The notes under the pieces are model-generated. The model made no database searches and had not been told where the DNA came from. It saw nothing but the letters and a program-made list of their open reading frames with translations. Shown here piece by piece: positions 25,879-34,322 of a stretch of 35,637 nt of DNA. The stretch is from JAFMPW01 sp040830565 (lineage in GTDB: Bacteria > Bacteroidota > Bacteroidia > Flavobacteriales > Flavobacteriaceae), in contig JBFOMC010000031.1 of assembly GCA_040830565.1 (NCBI GenBank), forward strand, positions 1 to 35,637, given 5' to 3'. Position 1 is the stretch's first letter. Each line of letters opens with the position of its first letter. Position numbers and translations under genes: made by a program.

Positions 25879-26001
25879 TTAGGCAAATCGTATTTGTCTT
25901 AGTAAGGTATGCCTTCGGCTTCCTTTCCAAAAGCTATGTCTATTACCCCGGGTATCTCTGAGGTCTACAGACTTGCTATTCTCTACTATTTTATTTTTCA
26001 T
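25879..26001 (-). CDS. 40-residue basic peptide
   Basis: Starts MKNKIVENSKSVDLRDTRGN and continues with RHSFWKGSRRHTLLRQIRFA. It has no signal peptide or membrane helix, and about a quarter of the residues are Arg or Lys. An upstream in-frame ATG at 26064 would give 61 residues but lies across the palindrome. A strong terminator immediately downstream and an operator-like palindrome upstream argue that it is a real transcription unit. No family is recognised; a small regulatory or nucleic-acid-binding peptide is possible. Confidence 0.5.
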   Translation of the reverse strand: MKNKIVENSKSVDLRDTRGNRHSFWKGSRRHTLLRQIRFA

Positions 26002-26028
26002 TATATCGTTTTTAAGTGTTAATAATTT

Positions 26029-26050
26029 AAATAGACAGACTTGTCTATTT
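26029..26050. promoter_or_regulatory. Operator-like palindrome (TetR-type pattern)
   Basis: AAATAGACA and TGTCTATTT form a perfect 9-bp inverted repeat around GACT. The core TAGACAGACTTGTCTA resembles TetR-family operators. It lies 28 bases upstream of the 40-residue gene and 146 bases upstream of the VOC gene on the other side. No TetR gene is in the window. Confidence 0.6.
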
Positions 26051-26130
26051 ACTATGTCGTGCATAAGCTTACTTCCTTACTCAACAATTACGACGCCAAA
26101 AAAACACTTACAAAGATTTTTTAAATACCC

Positions 26131-26148
26131 CTGACATGATCTGACATG
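26131..26148. repeat. Direct repeat CTGACATG, 10-bp period
   Basis: CTGACATG occurs at 26131-26138 and 26141-26148, one helical turn apart, 48 bases upstream of the VOC start. It is a possible regulator half-site pair. Confidence 0.4.
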
Positions 26149-26195
26149 CCTGCAATTTAATTTTATCCCAAGTTTAATTAATAAAACAAAATACC

Positions 26196-26567
26196 ATGTC
26201 TAATGCAATTAACTGGTTCGAAATTCCAGTCAAAAATTTCGAAAGAGCCAAAGAATTTTACAGCAGTATGTTGGCTACAGAAATTACTGATCATCATATG
26301 CCCAGCATGAAGTACGGGGTCTTTGCTTATGACGAGGACAATAACAAAGTGGGCGGAGCCATTATGGAAATGGAGGGCGCAAACCCTACTACAGATGGGG
26401 TTACCGTTTACCTAAACGGCGGAGACGACCTTAGTGTACCCCTTTCCCGTGTGGAAGCCGCAGGAGGAAAGGTACTTATGCCGAAAACAGACATTGGAGA
26501 GAATGGGTATATGGCACAGTTCCTGGATACTGAAGGTAACAAAATAGCCCTGCATTCTTTTGGTTAA
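26196..26567 (+). CDS. VOC (glyoxalase/extradiol fold) family protein
   Basis: A 123-residue single-unit VOC protein with two beta-alpha-beta-beta-beta modules. Module 1 starts NWFEIPVKNFERAKEFYSSM; module 2 has VTVYLNGGDDL and closes with MAQFLDTEGNKIALHS. These proteins resemble glyoxalase I-like or PhnB-like families and often bind a divalent metal, but the substrate cannot be told. The next gene is a YafY-type regulator 58 bases downstream, a pairing that suggests shared control or a common ligand, although a hairpin lies between them. Confidence 0.88.
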   Translation: MSNAINWFEIPVKNFERAKEFYSSMLATEITDHHMPSMKYGVFAYDEDNNKVGGAIMEMEGANPTTDGVTVYLNGGDDLSVPLSRVEAAGGKVLMPKTDIGENGYMAQFLDTEGNKIALHSFG

Positions 26568-26587
26568 TAGTTTCTATTCCAATAAAT

Positions 26588-26625
26588 GGTAGTGGATCGC
26601 TTGTGGGTTCACTACCTTTGTTTTT
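26588..26625 (+). terminator. Hairpin with T-tract between VOC and yafY-like genes
   Basis: GGTAGTG (26588-26594) pairs with CACTACC (26610-26616), extended to 11 bp with wobbles and a 7-base loop, followed by TTTGTTTTT up to the base before ATG 26626. It also contains TACCTTTG, a -7-like box, which would give an almost leaderless transcript. Confidence 0.55.
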
Positions 26626-27351
26626 ATGTCACAACTGACAAGACTTATAGCAATCCTTACCCTTCTGAAGTCAAGAAGAGTACTCACCGCAACAGAACTC
26701 TCACTTAAGTTTGATGTGAGCGTGCGCACTATCTATAGGGATGTCCAAAAGCTTATAGGAGCGGGTGTCCCGGTGATCACCCTTGAGGGGCGTGGGTATA
26801 CGCTTATGGAAGGGTATACCGTAGCGCCGGTACAATTCACGGAAAAAGAGGCTAATGCACTGATCACTGCCCAACATTTAGTAAACAAGAGTAACGATGT
26901 TTCCTTTGTGGCCGATTTTGAGGAAGCACTTACTAAAATAAAATCTGTCTTCCGATCATCTATTCTTCACAAGAGCGAAATCCTCAATAGTAATATTCAT
27001 GTTTTTGATACCCGCCAGGAGAACATCGCCAGCAGTGCCTTGTCAGAAATACAACTGGCCATCACCAATTTCAACTATGTGGAGATCAACTATCGGAAGG
27101 CCAATGATCCCAATATCTCCTTTAGGAGAATAGAACCCTGTGCTATTTTCTCCTCAGATCATAAATGGGTGCTAATTGCCTGGTGTCATTTACGAAAAGA
27201 CTACAGAGCGTTCCGAATAGACAGGATTCAACATTTCAAGATCTTGGCTGAAAAATTTGAAGATCGAAAATTTACCATACAAGGATATTTCGAAGCTTGT
27301 GCCAAGCAGTGGAGCAAAGACCTTCAGGAATCAAAAGAGCAGAAGATCTAA
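26626..27351 (+). CDS. YafY-type transcriptional regulator (HTH-WYL)
   Basis: A 241-residue regulator. The N-terminal winged helix (about 5-60) shows RRVLTATELSLKFDVSVRTI then YRDVQKL. The C-terminal WYL domain (about 140-220) has HKWVLIAWCHLRKDYRAFRI, the motif that gives the family its name in variant form. WYL domains sense nucleic acids or small molecules. It probably controls its own gene and the VOC gene. It is convergent with the CotH-like gene. It is not TetR, so it is unlikely to read the palindrome at 26029-26050. Confidence 0.9.
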   Translation: MSQLTRLIAILTLLKSRRVLTATELSLKFDVSVRTIYRDVQKLIGAGVPVITLEGRGYTLMEGYTVAPVQFTEKEANALITAQHLVNKSNDVSFVADFEEALTKIKSVFRSSILHKSEILNSNIHVFDTRQENIASSALSEIQLAITNFNYVEINYRKANDPNISFRRIEPCAIFSSDHKWVLIAWCHLRKDYRAFRIDRIQHFKILAEKFEDRKFTIQGYFEACAKQWSKDLQESKEQKI

Positions 27352-27357
27352 AGCGAA

Positions 27358-27382
27358 CCCCGCAGTTGTAGCTACTGCAGGG
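27358..27382. terminator. Weak hairpin between convergent genes
   Basis: CCC-C-GCAGT (27358-27366) pairs with ACTGC-A-GGG (27374-27382) with one mismatch; there is no T-tract on either side. It may slow transcription from both sides. Confidence 0.3.
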
Positions 27383-27400
27383 CTCAGCCATCAAGTCAAC

Positions 27401-28486
27401 CTAACTTCTCATATACGCTATAATATCTTTGTTAAATCTGGTATCACTTTCAACGATATTAAAGAAACCCAAAAGGAACTTTTTTGCTGTTGCAAAGGCC
27501 CTCTGGCTGTTAAACTGGGCCTGATGTTCGTCTACAATCTTCATCAACTCAGCTTTATTATTTATAAACTCGGTGCGTACCTGCTCATAAACCTTGGGAT
27601 CTCTTTCATAGCCTTTATACATCCTTTCCGTAACCTCACTAATATTCAGCCTGAGGTTCTGTACATTAGAGACCACCGCATATGAAGCATCTACCAATCC
27701 GCTCATATCAAAATCATAAGGTACAGGAATCAACTTCTTGTCGATAAATAGCAGCTTCTGATTGTGCTGATAGGTGGTAGAGTAATCGGTATTACCAATC
27801 ATGAAATTGAACATATTATTCCTTACCGAGCTCATTGCATCCTGGCCCAAAGCTCTCAGACTACGCTTTATTACATGACCATCATGCCTTTTAGCAAGCT
27901 TCTTGGTGTCTTCGATCAAAATCCCTAACAACTGATGCGATCTGGTTTTAGCGCTCCTTAACTCTTCAAAATCAATACGTACCAATCTTGTCTTGAAATG
28001 ATAAGGAGAGACTTGTTCATAAAGCTTATAAGCTATATACTCTTTTAAAATATTATCGTATTTCTGATCGTCCCTAAAGCATGGGAGTACCAGTTTGAGT
28101 TTTTTGTTTCCTTCAAATAACGTACCCGCTGATGCAGACTTATCTATTTTTAACTTGATGGGAGTAAAATAGCAGTTGTTGCGTCTAAAATTTCCCCTCC
28201 CTCTAAGTCGCACCTCAAGAGAATCCCAAGACCCGTCTTCAAGCATATAAGCAAGTGAAGTACTTATATAGGTACTATCATTAGTCTTGCTTCTTACTTC
28301 CCTGCTTGAATATCGCATTCTAATAGACAGAACTTCTTCACTTTGGAATAATCTGGAAACCTTATCAGGTGTTCCTAAACTGTTGGTATTCTGCCCCATA
28401 GCTGTCTGGATAATCCCAAGACAAACAAATGTGAAAAGAAAGAATAGGCGTCTTCTTCGGTTTTCATTTTTAGCTACAATTTTCAT
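27401..28486 (-). CDS. CotH kinase-like secreted protein
   Basis: A 361-residue protein from ATG 28486, which gives an arginine-rich N-terminus, a hydrophobic helix (LFFLFTFVCLGIIQTAMG) and a Q at the likely cleavage site. A longer start at 28534 adds 16 residues without hydrophobicity. The body resembles the CotH family: LRGRGNFRR with PIKLKID, then KKLKLVLPCFRD. Then come FMIGNTDYS with a following HN, and PYDFDMSG, the likely metal-binding DFD. CotH proteins are atypical protein kinases; several secreted bacterial ones exist in polysaccharide or surface contexts. The assignment rests on motif spacing and is moderate. No neighbour hints at its partner. Confidence 0.55.
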   Translation of the reverse strand: MKIVAKNENRRRRLFFLFTFVCLGIIQTAMGQNTNSLGTPDKVSRLFQSEEVLSIRMRYSSREVRSKTNDSTYISTSLAYMLEDGSWDSLEVRLRGRGNFRRNNCYFTPIKLKIDKSASAGTLFEGNKKLKLVLPCFRDDQKYDNILKEYIAYKLYEQVSPYHFKTRLVRIDFEELRSAKTRSHQLLGILIEDTKKLAKRHDGHVIKRSLRALGQDAMSSVRNNMFNFMIGNTDYSTTYQHNQKLLFIDKKLIPVPYDFDMSGLVDASYAVVSNVQNLRLNISEVTERMYKGYERDPKVYEQVRTEFINNKAELMKIVDEHQAQFNSQRAFATAKKFLLGFFNIVESDTRFNKDIIAYMRS

Positions 28487-28797
28487 TTTTATTAATTTTT
28501 TAGGTGTTAGACTTGTTTGTCTTCTAGAGTGCACCTACTATACCGAAAGACATAAACTATTGATTATCAATTATTTATACACTAATGTAATTTGATATTG
28601 GTTTATGATTTTTCGTTTTTTAACGATATTTCGTGACTTCTCTTATGATATTTCGGGAATTCCCCAGGCTTTTTTGGCAAGGACTATTGCTAATATTTTG
28701 CAAATCATTCCTTTGGGATATGTTAAATGATGTGTTCTTTGAACATAGTTTATTACATTGCCATCGGTAATTCCATTTGATAGCTAAATTTTCTTCA
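28487..28797. other. AT-rich divergent spacer
   Basis: No gene seen. It holds a perfect 13-bp palindrome ATTGATTATCAAT at 28559-28571, and GATATTTCG twice (28625-28633 and 28647-28655), 22 bases apart. No complete Bacteroidota promoter was found for either flanking gene. Confidence 0.5.
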
Positions 28798-30168
28798 ATG
28801 ATTTTAAAATTACTCTTGCCGCTGGCAATGCTCTGTGTTACCCCTAACATCTTTTCTCAGACTCCAGAGCAATCCTATTTTGAATGGACTTCCCTCCCTT
28901 TTTCCAAGGAGGAACTGACAAAAAGGAGAACCGACTTTTTGCATCTTTTAAAAGAACGGAAAGCAAAGGGATTGGTCTTAATTCCCTCCAGGGACGGGAT
29001 CTCTCATGGAGAAACCTTTAGACAGCTAGACGATTTTTATTATTTCACGGGACTGGAACTTCCTAACAGTGTTTTCGTTTTAGACATAAAGAATAATTGG
29101 TGGGCGGTGTACGGTCCGGAAAAAGATCTCAGGTTTGTAAGCGAGTCAAGGCCAAATGACTTTCCTGGCAGGCCATTGATCAGTGATCCTCAAATTGCTA
29201 CAAAGGCCGGCATCTCCTTACGAGGTATGGAAGAGTTTGAGGCCTTGATGACCGAAAAAGCGAGACAAGGGGCCACAATACTCGTAAACAACGGAAGACG
29301 AGAAGGGGCAGTTCTGAAGTCTTGGGATTACACAGAAAATCCGACTCCCGTTCAAATCATGGCAAATGCTCTTAATGACAAACACAAAGGATTTCGTTTT
29401 AAGAATTGTCATACAGATATTGCCAAGCTGCGCATGCAGAAATCTGCATCTGAAATTGCGTTGATGCGTAAAAGCACTGCCATCAATGTAAAGGCAATTA
29501 AAGCAGCCGCCAGGGAAATAAGATCGGGGGTAGATGAGCGATATCTTGAGGGAATTCTAGAAGGCAACTACAAATTAAATGGGGCTAACCGCTTGGCTTT
29601 TGGCTCTATAGTTAAATCCGGTCCCAATGCGCTCTGGCCATGGCGTATTCTGGCTACTCATTACGACAGACGAAACAGGAAATTAGAAAATGGGGATCTC
29701 GTCATCTTTGATGTGGGCTGCGAATACAAGTATTATGTTAGTGACGTAGGCCGGACTTTTCCGGTATCAGGCAAATTCTCAACTAGACAGCGGGAGATAC
29801 TAAATATGGAGGTGAGCATCGCAGACGCCTTGATCGATTACATAAAGCCGGGGATAACCTTTGCAGAATTAAGAGACCTTGCCTACCACACCATTCCTGA
29901 AAATGAAAAGAAGTACATGCAGACTAATCTGTTTTTTGGGCATCATTTGGGCCTGTCTACGGGAGACCCAAATCTCCCTGAAGTAGAACTGAAGGCTGGG
30001 ATGGTCTTCACTGTAGAACCCTGGTACTACAATCATGATGAGCAAATATCAGTTTTTACGGAAGATGTCATTCTCGTCACCGAAGACGGCTGTGAAGTAC
30101 TCAGTAAGGACCTTCCCAGGACCCCTGAGGACCTTGAGAAATTAATGCATCCTGAGAGCGATTACTAG
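28798..30168 (+). CDS. Secreted aminopeptidase P (M24B, Xaa-Pro)
   Basis: Removes N-terminal residues preceding proline. The start at ATG 28798 gives 456 residues with a good signal peptide (MILKLLLPLAMLCVTPNIFS); TTG 28777 is an alternative. The N-terminal AMP_N domain (about 30-170) is followed by the M24 pita-bread domain. The two aspartate ligands are in IFDVGCEYKYYVSDVGRTF, the histidine in FFGHHLGLSTGDP, and the glutamates in FTVEPWYY and FTEDVILV. All five metal ligands appear present. The exported location fits proline-peptide scavenging together with the M14 enzyme. Confidence 0.93.
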   Translation: MILKLLLPLAMLCVTPNIFSQTPEQSYFEWTSLPFSKEELTKRRTDFLHLLKERKAKGLVLIPSRDGISHGETFRQLDDFYYFTGLELPNSVFVLDIKNNWWAVYGPEKDLRFVSESRPNDFPGRPLISDPQIATKAGISLRGMEEFEALMTEKARQGATILVNNGRREGAVLKSWDYTENPTPVQIMANALNDKHKGFRFKNCHTDIAKLRMQKSASEIALMRKSTAINVKAIKAAAREIRSGVDERYLEGILEGNYKLNGANRLAFGSIVKSGPNALWPWRILATHYDRRNRKLENGDLVIFDVGCEYKYYVSDVGRTFPVSGKFSTRQREILNMEVSIADALIDYIKPGITFAELRDLAYHTIPENEKKYMQTNLFFGHHLGLSTGDPNLPEVELKAGMVFTVEPWYYNHDEQISVFTEDVILVTEDGCEVLSKDLPRTPEDLEKLMHPESDY

Positions 30169-30183
30169 GCTTACCCCAATGCC

Positions 30184-30221
30184 CATTGATCATTGATCAT
30201 TGTTAATTGCTAATTGTTCAT
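30184..30221. repeat. ATTGATC / TTAATTGCTAATTG simple repeat, inverted relative to 23-kb copies
   Basis: CATTGATCATTGATCATTGT followed by TAATTGCTAATTGTTC. The reverse complement resembles the AATTAGCAATTA words at 21.4 and 23.1-23.3 kb. It fills the gap between two convergent stops. Confidence 0.6.
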
Positions 30222-30223
30222 GG

Positions 30224-32773
30224 CTATTGCGTTTCTTTCCTTAACACCTCCAGGGGCGAACTTTTCAGCACACTCCGGCTATTGCTAAGCCCTATTATCA
30301 ACACTAATAGCGCTATTCCCGGCAGGAGAATAGTAAACGGAACCCAGGATGGCGTAAAAGAGGTCTCAAAAACCAAGAGGGCCAACAAATAACTACTGGC
30401 CAACGACAGAATAACTCCGAAAAGACTACCCAGGGTACCAAGATAAAGGTATTCCAGCGCTGTGATACTGAGGATCTGTGCATTTTTTGCCCCTAATGTT
30501 CTTAACAATACGCTTTCTTTGATCCGTTGATATTTGCTGGTTCGCACTGCGCCTATCAGCACAACAATTCCCGTAAGAATGCTAAAGAATGCCATGAAAT
30601 TAATCACCCAGGAGATCTTGTCCAGGATACCTTCAATTAATGCCAGGATCTGTCTCAGGTCAATAATAGATACATTGGGGAATGCTCTTACCAATTCTTG
30701 CTGCAAGCGTGCAGAGGCTGCCTCATCTGGTGTCTTGGTGCTCAACACGTGAAACTGCGGCGCGTTTTCCAATACCCCTTTGGGAAAAACCATAGAAAAA
30801 TTGAGCTGCATTCTACCCCAATCTACATATCGAATACTCCCTACGATCGTTTCCATTAGCACTCCTTGAATATTAAAGGTTAGGGTATCTCCTACTACCA
30901 CTCCGGCGTCTATAGCAACATTATCTGCGAGGGAAATAGGAACTGCCCCTTCTTCGGGCATTTCAGGAGTAAATTCGCCCGATATCAATGTTTCCGACGC
31001 AATTAGGGAATCACGATAGGTAACCCTGAATTCATGATTTAATATCCATTGGTTAACCGTTGAGGTAGTATCTTCCCGAATGTCATTTACGGGTCTGCCT
31101 TTAATACTGTGAATCCTCATAGTAATAATGGGAATATTATCGATAAGCGGAAGCCCTTTGGGGGTAATGCTATTGGCCACTGCTTCTCTCTGTTCAGTCT
31201 GAACATCTAACAAAATCAGATTGGGACTAGTAGCCCCGTTCTCCAAGCTTGCCTTTGCAAGAAGAATGTCCTTTGTAAAATACAAGGTGCTTATCAAAAA
31301 AGCACCTACCCCTATCGCAAGCATAAGGGTCATGGTCTGGTTGTTAGGCCTGAAAAGATTTAAAAGGCTTTGTCTGGTAGTGAAACCCATAGATTCCGGA
31401 AAGTATTTCTTTAGAGCCCGCATAAGCAAACTTGCTATCCCCGCAAGAATGGCAAAGGTCATGAGAATTCCCAGCACAAAGGAGAGCGCATACTGCCACC
31501 GACCTAACAACCAAAGTGCAAACAAGAAAATAAATAACAGTATTCCACCAAAAACCAACATTTTAGCTCCTCTAGACCTTACACCAGGCTGTTCCTGAAC
31601 GCGTAAAACTTCTAATGGGCTAACATACCAGGTACTCATAAGAGGCAGTAGTGCGAACAACACTGATAAAAATACACCCAGGAGCAAACCCATCACTATC
31701 GGACTCATACTGAAGGTAATTTGCACCTCAAAAGGCAAGAACTCTGCTAATATGGCCGGGAACAGTAATTGTAGTAATACACCCGCTATACTACCTACCA
31801 GTCCGCCGGTCAGTCCCATCCCAGCTATCTGCAATAGGTAGATCAAAAAACTCTGTTTTCGGGTAGCTCCCAAACATTTAAGTACGGCTACCGCCTTTAA
31901 TTTTTCTTTGATATAGATATTTACAGAGCTCGCGATCCCAACACATCCCAGCAACAAGGCGATAAATGCCACGAGATTCAAAAACTTGCTTACGTTGGTA
32001 TATCTACGTCCCAGGCGCCTGCTGGTAGAGGTATGTGTGTCTAAATCTGCACCCTCAGCATCTAGAATAGGGTCCAATCTCTGGTCAAAGAGTTCAAGGT
32101 CTAAATCTTCCGGGGCCTTAAAATAGTAGTTGTACTCCTGCCTGCTCCCTACTTGCAACAACTCTGTTCCCTCAACATATCGGAAGGGAATAATAATGGT
32201 GGGAGCAACGGAACTTGTAAGTGCCGTACTACCTGGCGCAGCATTGAGTTCTCCTACAATGGGAAATGTAAGGGCCCCTATTTTGATGCTATCCCCTACT
32301 TTCAGCCCAAATTGTAATAGTATTGTAGCGTCAACAAGGGCTCCCGAGTTCTGCTGATAGGTAGATGCCGCATTTTCCGGCTCAGTTTCAAGCACTCCGT
32401 AGAGAGGAAAATCCCCCTCTATACCCCTAATTTGAGACAGCCTGGTACCGGGTTTTCCCGGAAAGCTTGCCATAGAAGCAAAAGTAACTTCCCTTCCTTT
32501 AGACCCGAGAGAGTCTATAATTTTCTGTACCTTTTCGTTAGGTAACTGTCTACTGTCTATTATGTAATCTGCTCCCATTAGAGCCTTTGATTGCAGTACA
32601 ATGTTGTCTTTCAAATTATCACTAAAAGATTGAATTGAAACAAGTGCCGCAATACCCAGGATAATGGAGGACATAAACAACAATAATCTTCCGCCACTGG
32701 CCTTCCCGTCTCTCCAGGCCATTTTTAGCAACCAGGAAAACCCCGCCTTAGATGTAATTGGAAGATCACTCAC
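30224..32773 (-). CDS. ABC transporter permease, YbbP-like (FtsX fold)
   Basis: An 849-residue type VII ABC permease. It has one helix near residues 28-48, a periplasmic domain, then a block of helices starting LNLVAFIALLLGCVGIA with the FtsX signature KLKAVAVLKCLGATRKQS. A second hydrophobic group and second periplasmic domain follow. A final FtsX block (RIKESVLLRTLGAKNAQ) closes the protein, giving the ten-helix arrangement of E. coli YbbP rather than the four of MacB. It overlaps the ATPase gene by four bases. With the divergent tesA-like gene it reproduces the tesA/ybbA/ybbP order of E. coli. The transported substrate is unknown; mechanotransmission of lipids or peptides is likely by family. 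Confidence 0.9.
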   Translation of the reverse strand: MSDLPITSKAGFSWLLKMAWRDGKASGGRLLLFMSSIILGIAALVSIQSFSDNLKDNIVLQSKALMGADYIIDSRQLPNEKVQKIIDSLGSKGREVTFASMASFPGKPGTRLSQIRGIEGDFPLYGVLETEPENAASTYQQNSGALVDATILLQFGLKVGDSIKIGALTFPIVGELNAAPGSTALTSSVAPTIIIPFRYVEGTELLQVGSRQEYNYYFKAPEDLDLELFDQRLDPILDAEGADLDTHTSTSRRLGRRYTNVSKFLNLVAFIALLLGCVGIASSVNIYIKEKLKAVAVLKCLGATRKQSFLIYLLQIAGMGLTGGLVGSIAGVLLQLLFPAILAEFLPFEVQITFSMSPIVMGLLLGVFLSVLFALLPLMSTWYVSPLEVLRVQEQPGVRSRGAKMLVFGGILLFIFLFALWLLGRWQYALSFVLGILMTFAILAGIASLLMRALKKYFPESMGFTTRQSLLNLFRPNNQTMTLMLAIGVGAFLISTLYFTKDILLAKASLENGATSPNLILLDVQTEQREAVANSITPKGLPLIDNIPIITMRIHSIKGRPVNDIREDTTSTVNQWILNHEFRVTYRDSLIASETLISGEFTPEMPEEGAVPISLADNVAIDAGVVVGDTLTFNIQGVLMETIVGSIRYVDWGRMQLNFSMVFPKGVLENAPQFHVLSTKTPDEAASARLQQELVRAFPNVSIIDLRQILALIEGILDKISWVINFMAFFSILTGIVVLIGAVRTSKYQRIKESVLLRTLGAKNAQILSITALEYLYLGTLGSLFGVILSLASSYLLALLVFETSFTPSWVPFTILLPGIALLVLIIGLSNSRSVLKSSPLEVLRKETQ

Positions 32774-33459
32774 GGCGTTACGATTTTTTCATCTTCCAGT
32801 ATTTTGCCTCCTTTTAGTCTAAGTATACGCTGGGTGCGCCTCGCGAGTTCTAAATCGTGTGTAACTATTACAAGTGTGGTGCCTGCCTCCTTGTTAAGCT
32901 CAAAAAGAAGTTCTGTAACTGTATTTCCGGTTTCTTCGTCCAAATTCCCTGTAGGTTCATCGGCAAAAAGTATTGAGGGTCCGTTACTAAATGCTCTTGC
33001 CAGGGCAACCCTTTGCTGCTCTCCTCCCGAAAGTTGTGACGGATAGTGGTGATGTCTTTCTCCCAGGCCTACTTTCTGCAAAAGTTCCATTGCAAATTCT
33101 TTTGCATTTTTCTCCCCCTGAAGTTCAAGAGGCACACTTACATTTTCAAGGGCAGTCAAGGTAGGCAGCAACTGGAAATCCTGAAAAATAAATCCTACTT
33201 CTCGGTTTCTAAGCAAAGCCCTGCGATCCTCGTTAAGGCTAGACAATTCAACTCCACAAAGAGTCACAGTTCCGGAATCTGCCTGATCCAAGCCTGCGCA
33301 TAACCCTAATAAAGTCGTTTTTCCGCTCCCAGACGGCCCAACTATGGCGAAAGTATCTCCTTTATCAATATCAAATGAAATATCTTCTAAAACGGTAATA
33401 GTTTTAGAACCGCTAGTGTAGGTTTTCTTTAGCTGATGAACGTTTAATATATTTGTCAT
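32770..33459 (-). CDS. ABC transporter ATPase, YbbA/LolD-like
   Basis: A 229-residue nucleotide-binding subunit with Walker A GPSGSGKT (about 38-45), Q-loop FIFQDFQLLPTLTALENV, signature LSGGEQQR, Walker B ILFADEPTGNLD and H-switch VTHDLELA. The FQLLPTLTALENV stretch is typical of the MacB/LolD/YbbA subclass. It is translationally coupled to the permease and divergent, by 74 bases, from the esterase lipoprotein gene. Confidence 0.93.
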   Translation of the reverse strand: MTNILNVHQLKKTYTSGSKTITVLEDISFDIDKGDTFAIVGPSGSGKTTLLGLCAGLDQADSGTVTLCGVELSSLNEDRRALLRNREVGFIFQDFQLLPTLTALENVSVPLELQGEKNAKEFAMELLQKVGLGERHHHYPSQLSGGEQQRVALARAFSNGPSILFADEPTGNLDEETGNTVTELLFELNKEAGTTLVIVTHDLELARRTQRILRLKGGKILEDEKIVTP

Positions 33460-33533
33460 AAGACTTTTTTAAGATCGCTTCTTAGAAAGTCGGCAAAATA
33501 AGGAAATGTATTCGATTTTTAGCCCCCGATGCT

Positions 33534-34223
33534 ATGCGTACCATCTTAAAGTTTAGTTATTTTTTATCCATTATCCTTTTCTTGTCCTGCGGAGAACGTG
33601 CAGACAAAAAGGAGAATACCAAATCTTCTGAGGTAGAAGCACCTATTAGTGAGGTCGTGCCTGAAGGTGAAACCAAAGTCATCCTCTTTTTCGGAAACAG
33701 CCTTACTGCAGGTTATGGCCTGGAACCCGAAGAGGCATTCCCGGCTTTGATCCAGGCTCAATTAGATTCCCTAGAACTAGACTATACCGTGGTGAACGCG
33801 GGGCTTAGTGGAGAAACTACCGCAGGGGGCCGAAATAGACTGAGCTGGGTACTTAACCAAAAAACGGATGTGTTTGTGCTAGAATTAGGGGCAAATGACG
33901 GGCTTAGGGGAATTCCTTTGGATGAAACAAGACGAAATCTTGAAACCATAATAAATGCCGTTAGGGAACGAAATCCTGATACCGAAATTGTCCTTGCTGG
34001 TATGCAAATTCCCCCTAATATGGGGCAGGCTTATACTGCAGAATTCAGAAGTATCTTTCCAGAACTCGCCAAGGAACACAATTTACATCTTATCCCCTTC
34101 CTCCTGGAAGGCGTTGCAGGCAACCCTGATTTGAATCAGGCAGATGGTATACATCCGACCACGGAGGGGCAAAAAATTGTAGCAGCCAACGTCTGGCAGA
34201 TCCTTGAAGGCGTTGTGGATTAA
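33534..34223 (+). CDS. TesA-like SGNH arylesterase lipoprotein
   Basis: A 229-residue SGNH hydrolase with a lipoprotein signal (LFLSC, lipidated Cys19) and an acidic linker. Block I reads FFGNSLTAGYGL with catalytic Ser56 (GNS instead of the common GDS). Block II has NAGLSGET, block III ELGANDGLRG and block V ADGIHPT, giving the Asp-His pair. In E. coli, TesA is a soluble periplasmic lysophospholipase/thioesterase, whereas this one is membrane-anchored. It is divergent from the YbbA-like ATPase, as in E. coli. Likely a shared lipid or acyl substrate with that transporter (inference). It is also a likely Lnb client as a lipoprotein. Confidence 0.9.
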   Translation: MRTILKFSYFLSIILFLSCGERADKKENTKSSEVEAPISEVVPEGETKVILFFGNSLTAGYGLEPEEAFPALIQAQLDSLELDYTVVNAGLSGETTAGGRNRLSWVLNQKTDVFVLELGANDGLRGIPLDETRRNLETIINAVRERNPDTEIVLAGMQIPPNMGQAYTAEFRSIFPELAKEHNLHLIPFLLEGVAGNPDLNQADGIHPTTEGQKIVAANVWQILEGVVD

Positions 34224-34322
34224 GAATCACTAGTATTCCAAAATAGTAGTATCTTTAAGAAGCATAATGAAGTAGAACCTCTGATATGTCCTTTGGGGGC
34301 ATGGCAGAAAAATGAATGAAAC

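Noticed and set aside
27257..27685. 142-residue plus-strand frame
   Set aside because: It overlaps the end of the YafY-type gene and the antisense of the CotH-like gene; it has no family features.
28777..28797. TTG start for the aminopeptidase gene
   Set aside because: It adds seven residues before a signal peptide that is complete from ATG 28798.
31221..31598. 125-residue plus-strand frame
   Set aside because: Antisense shadow of the YbbP-like permease.
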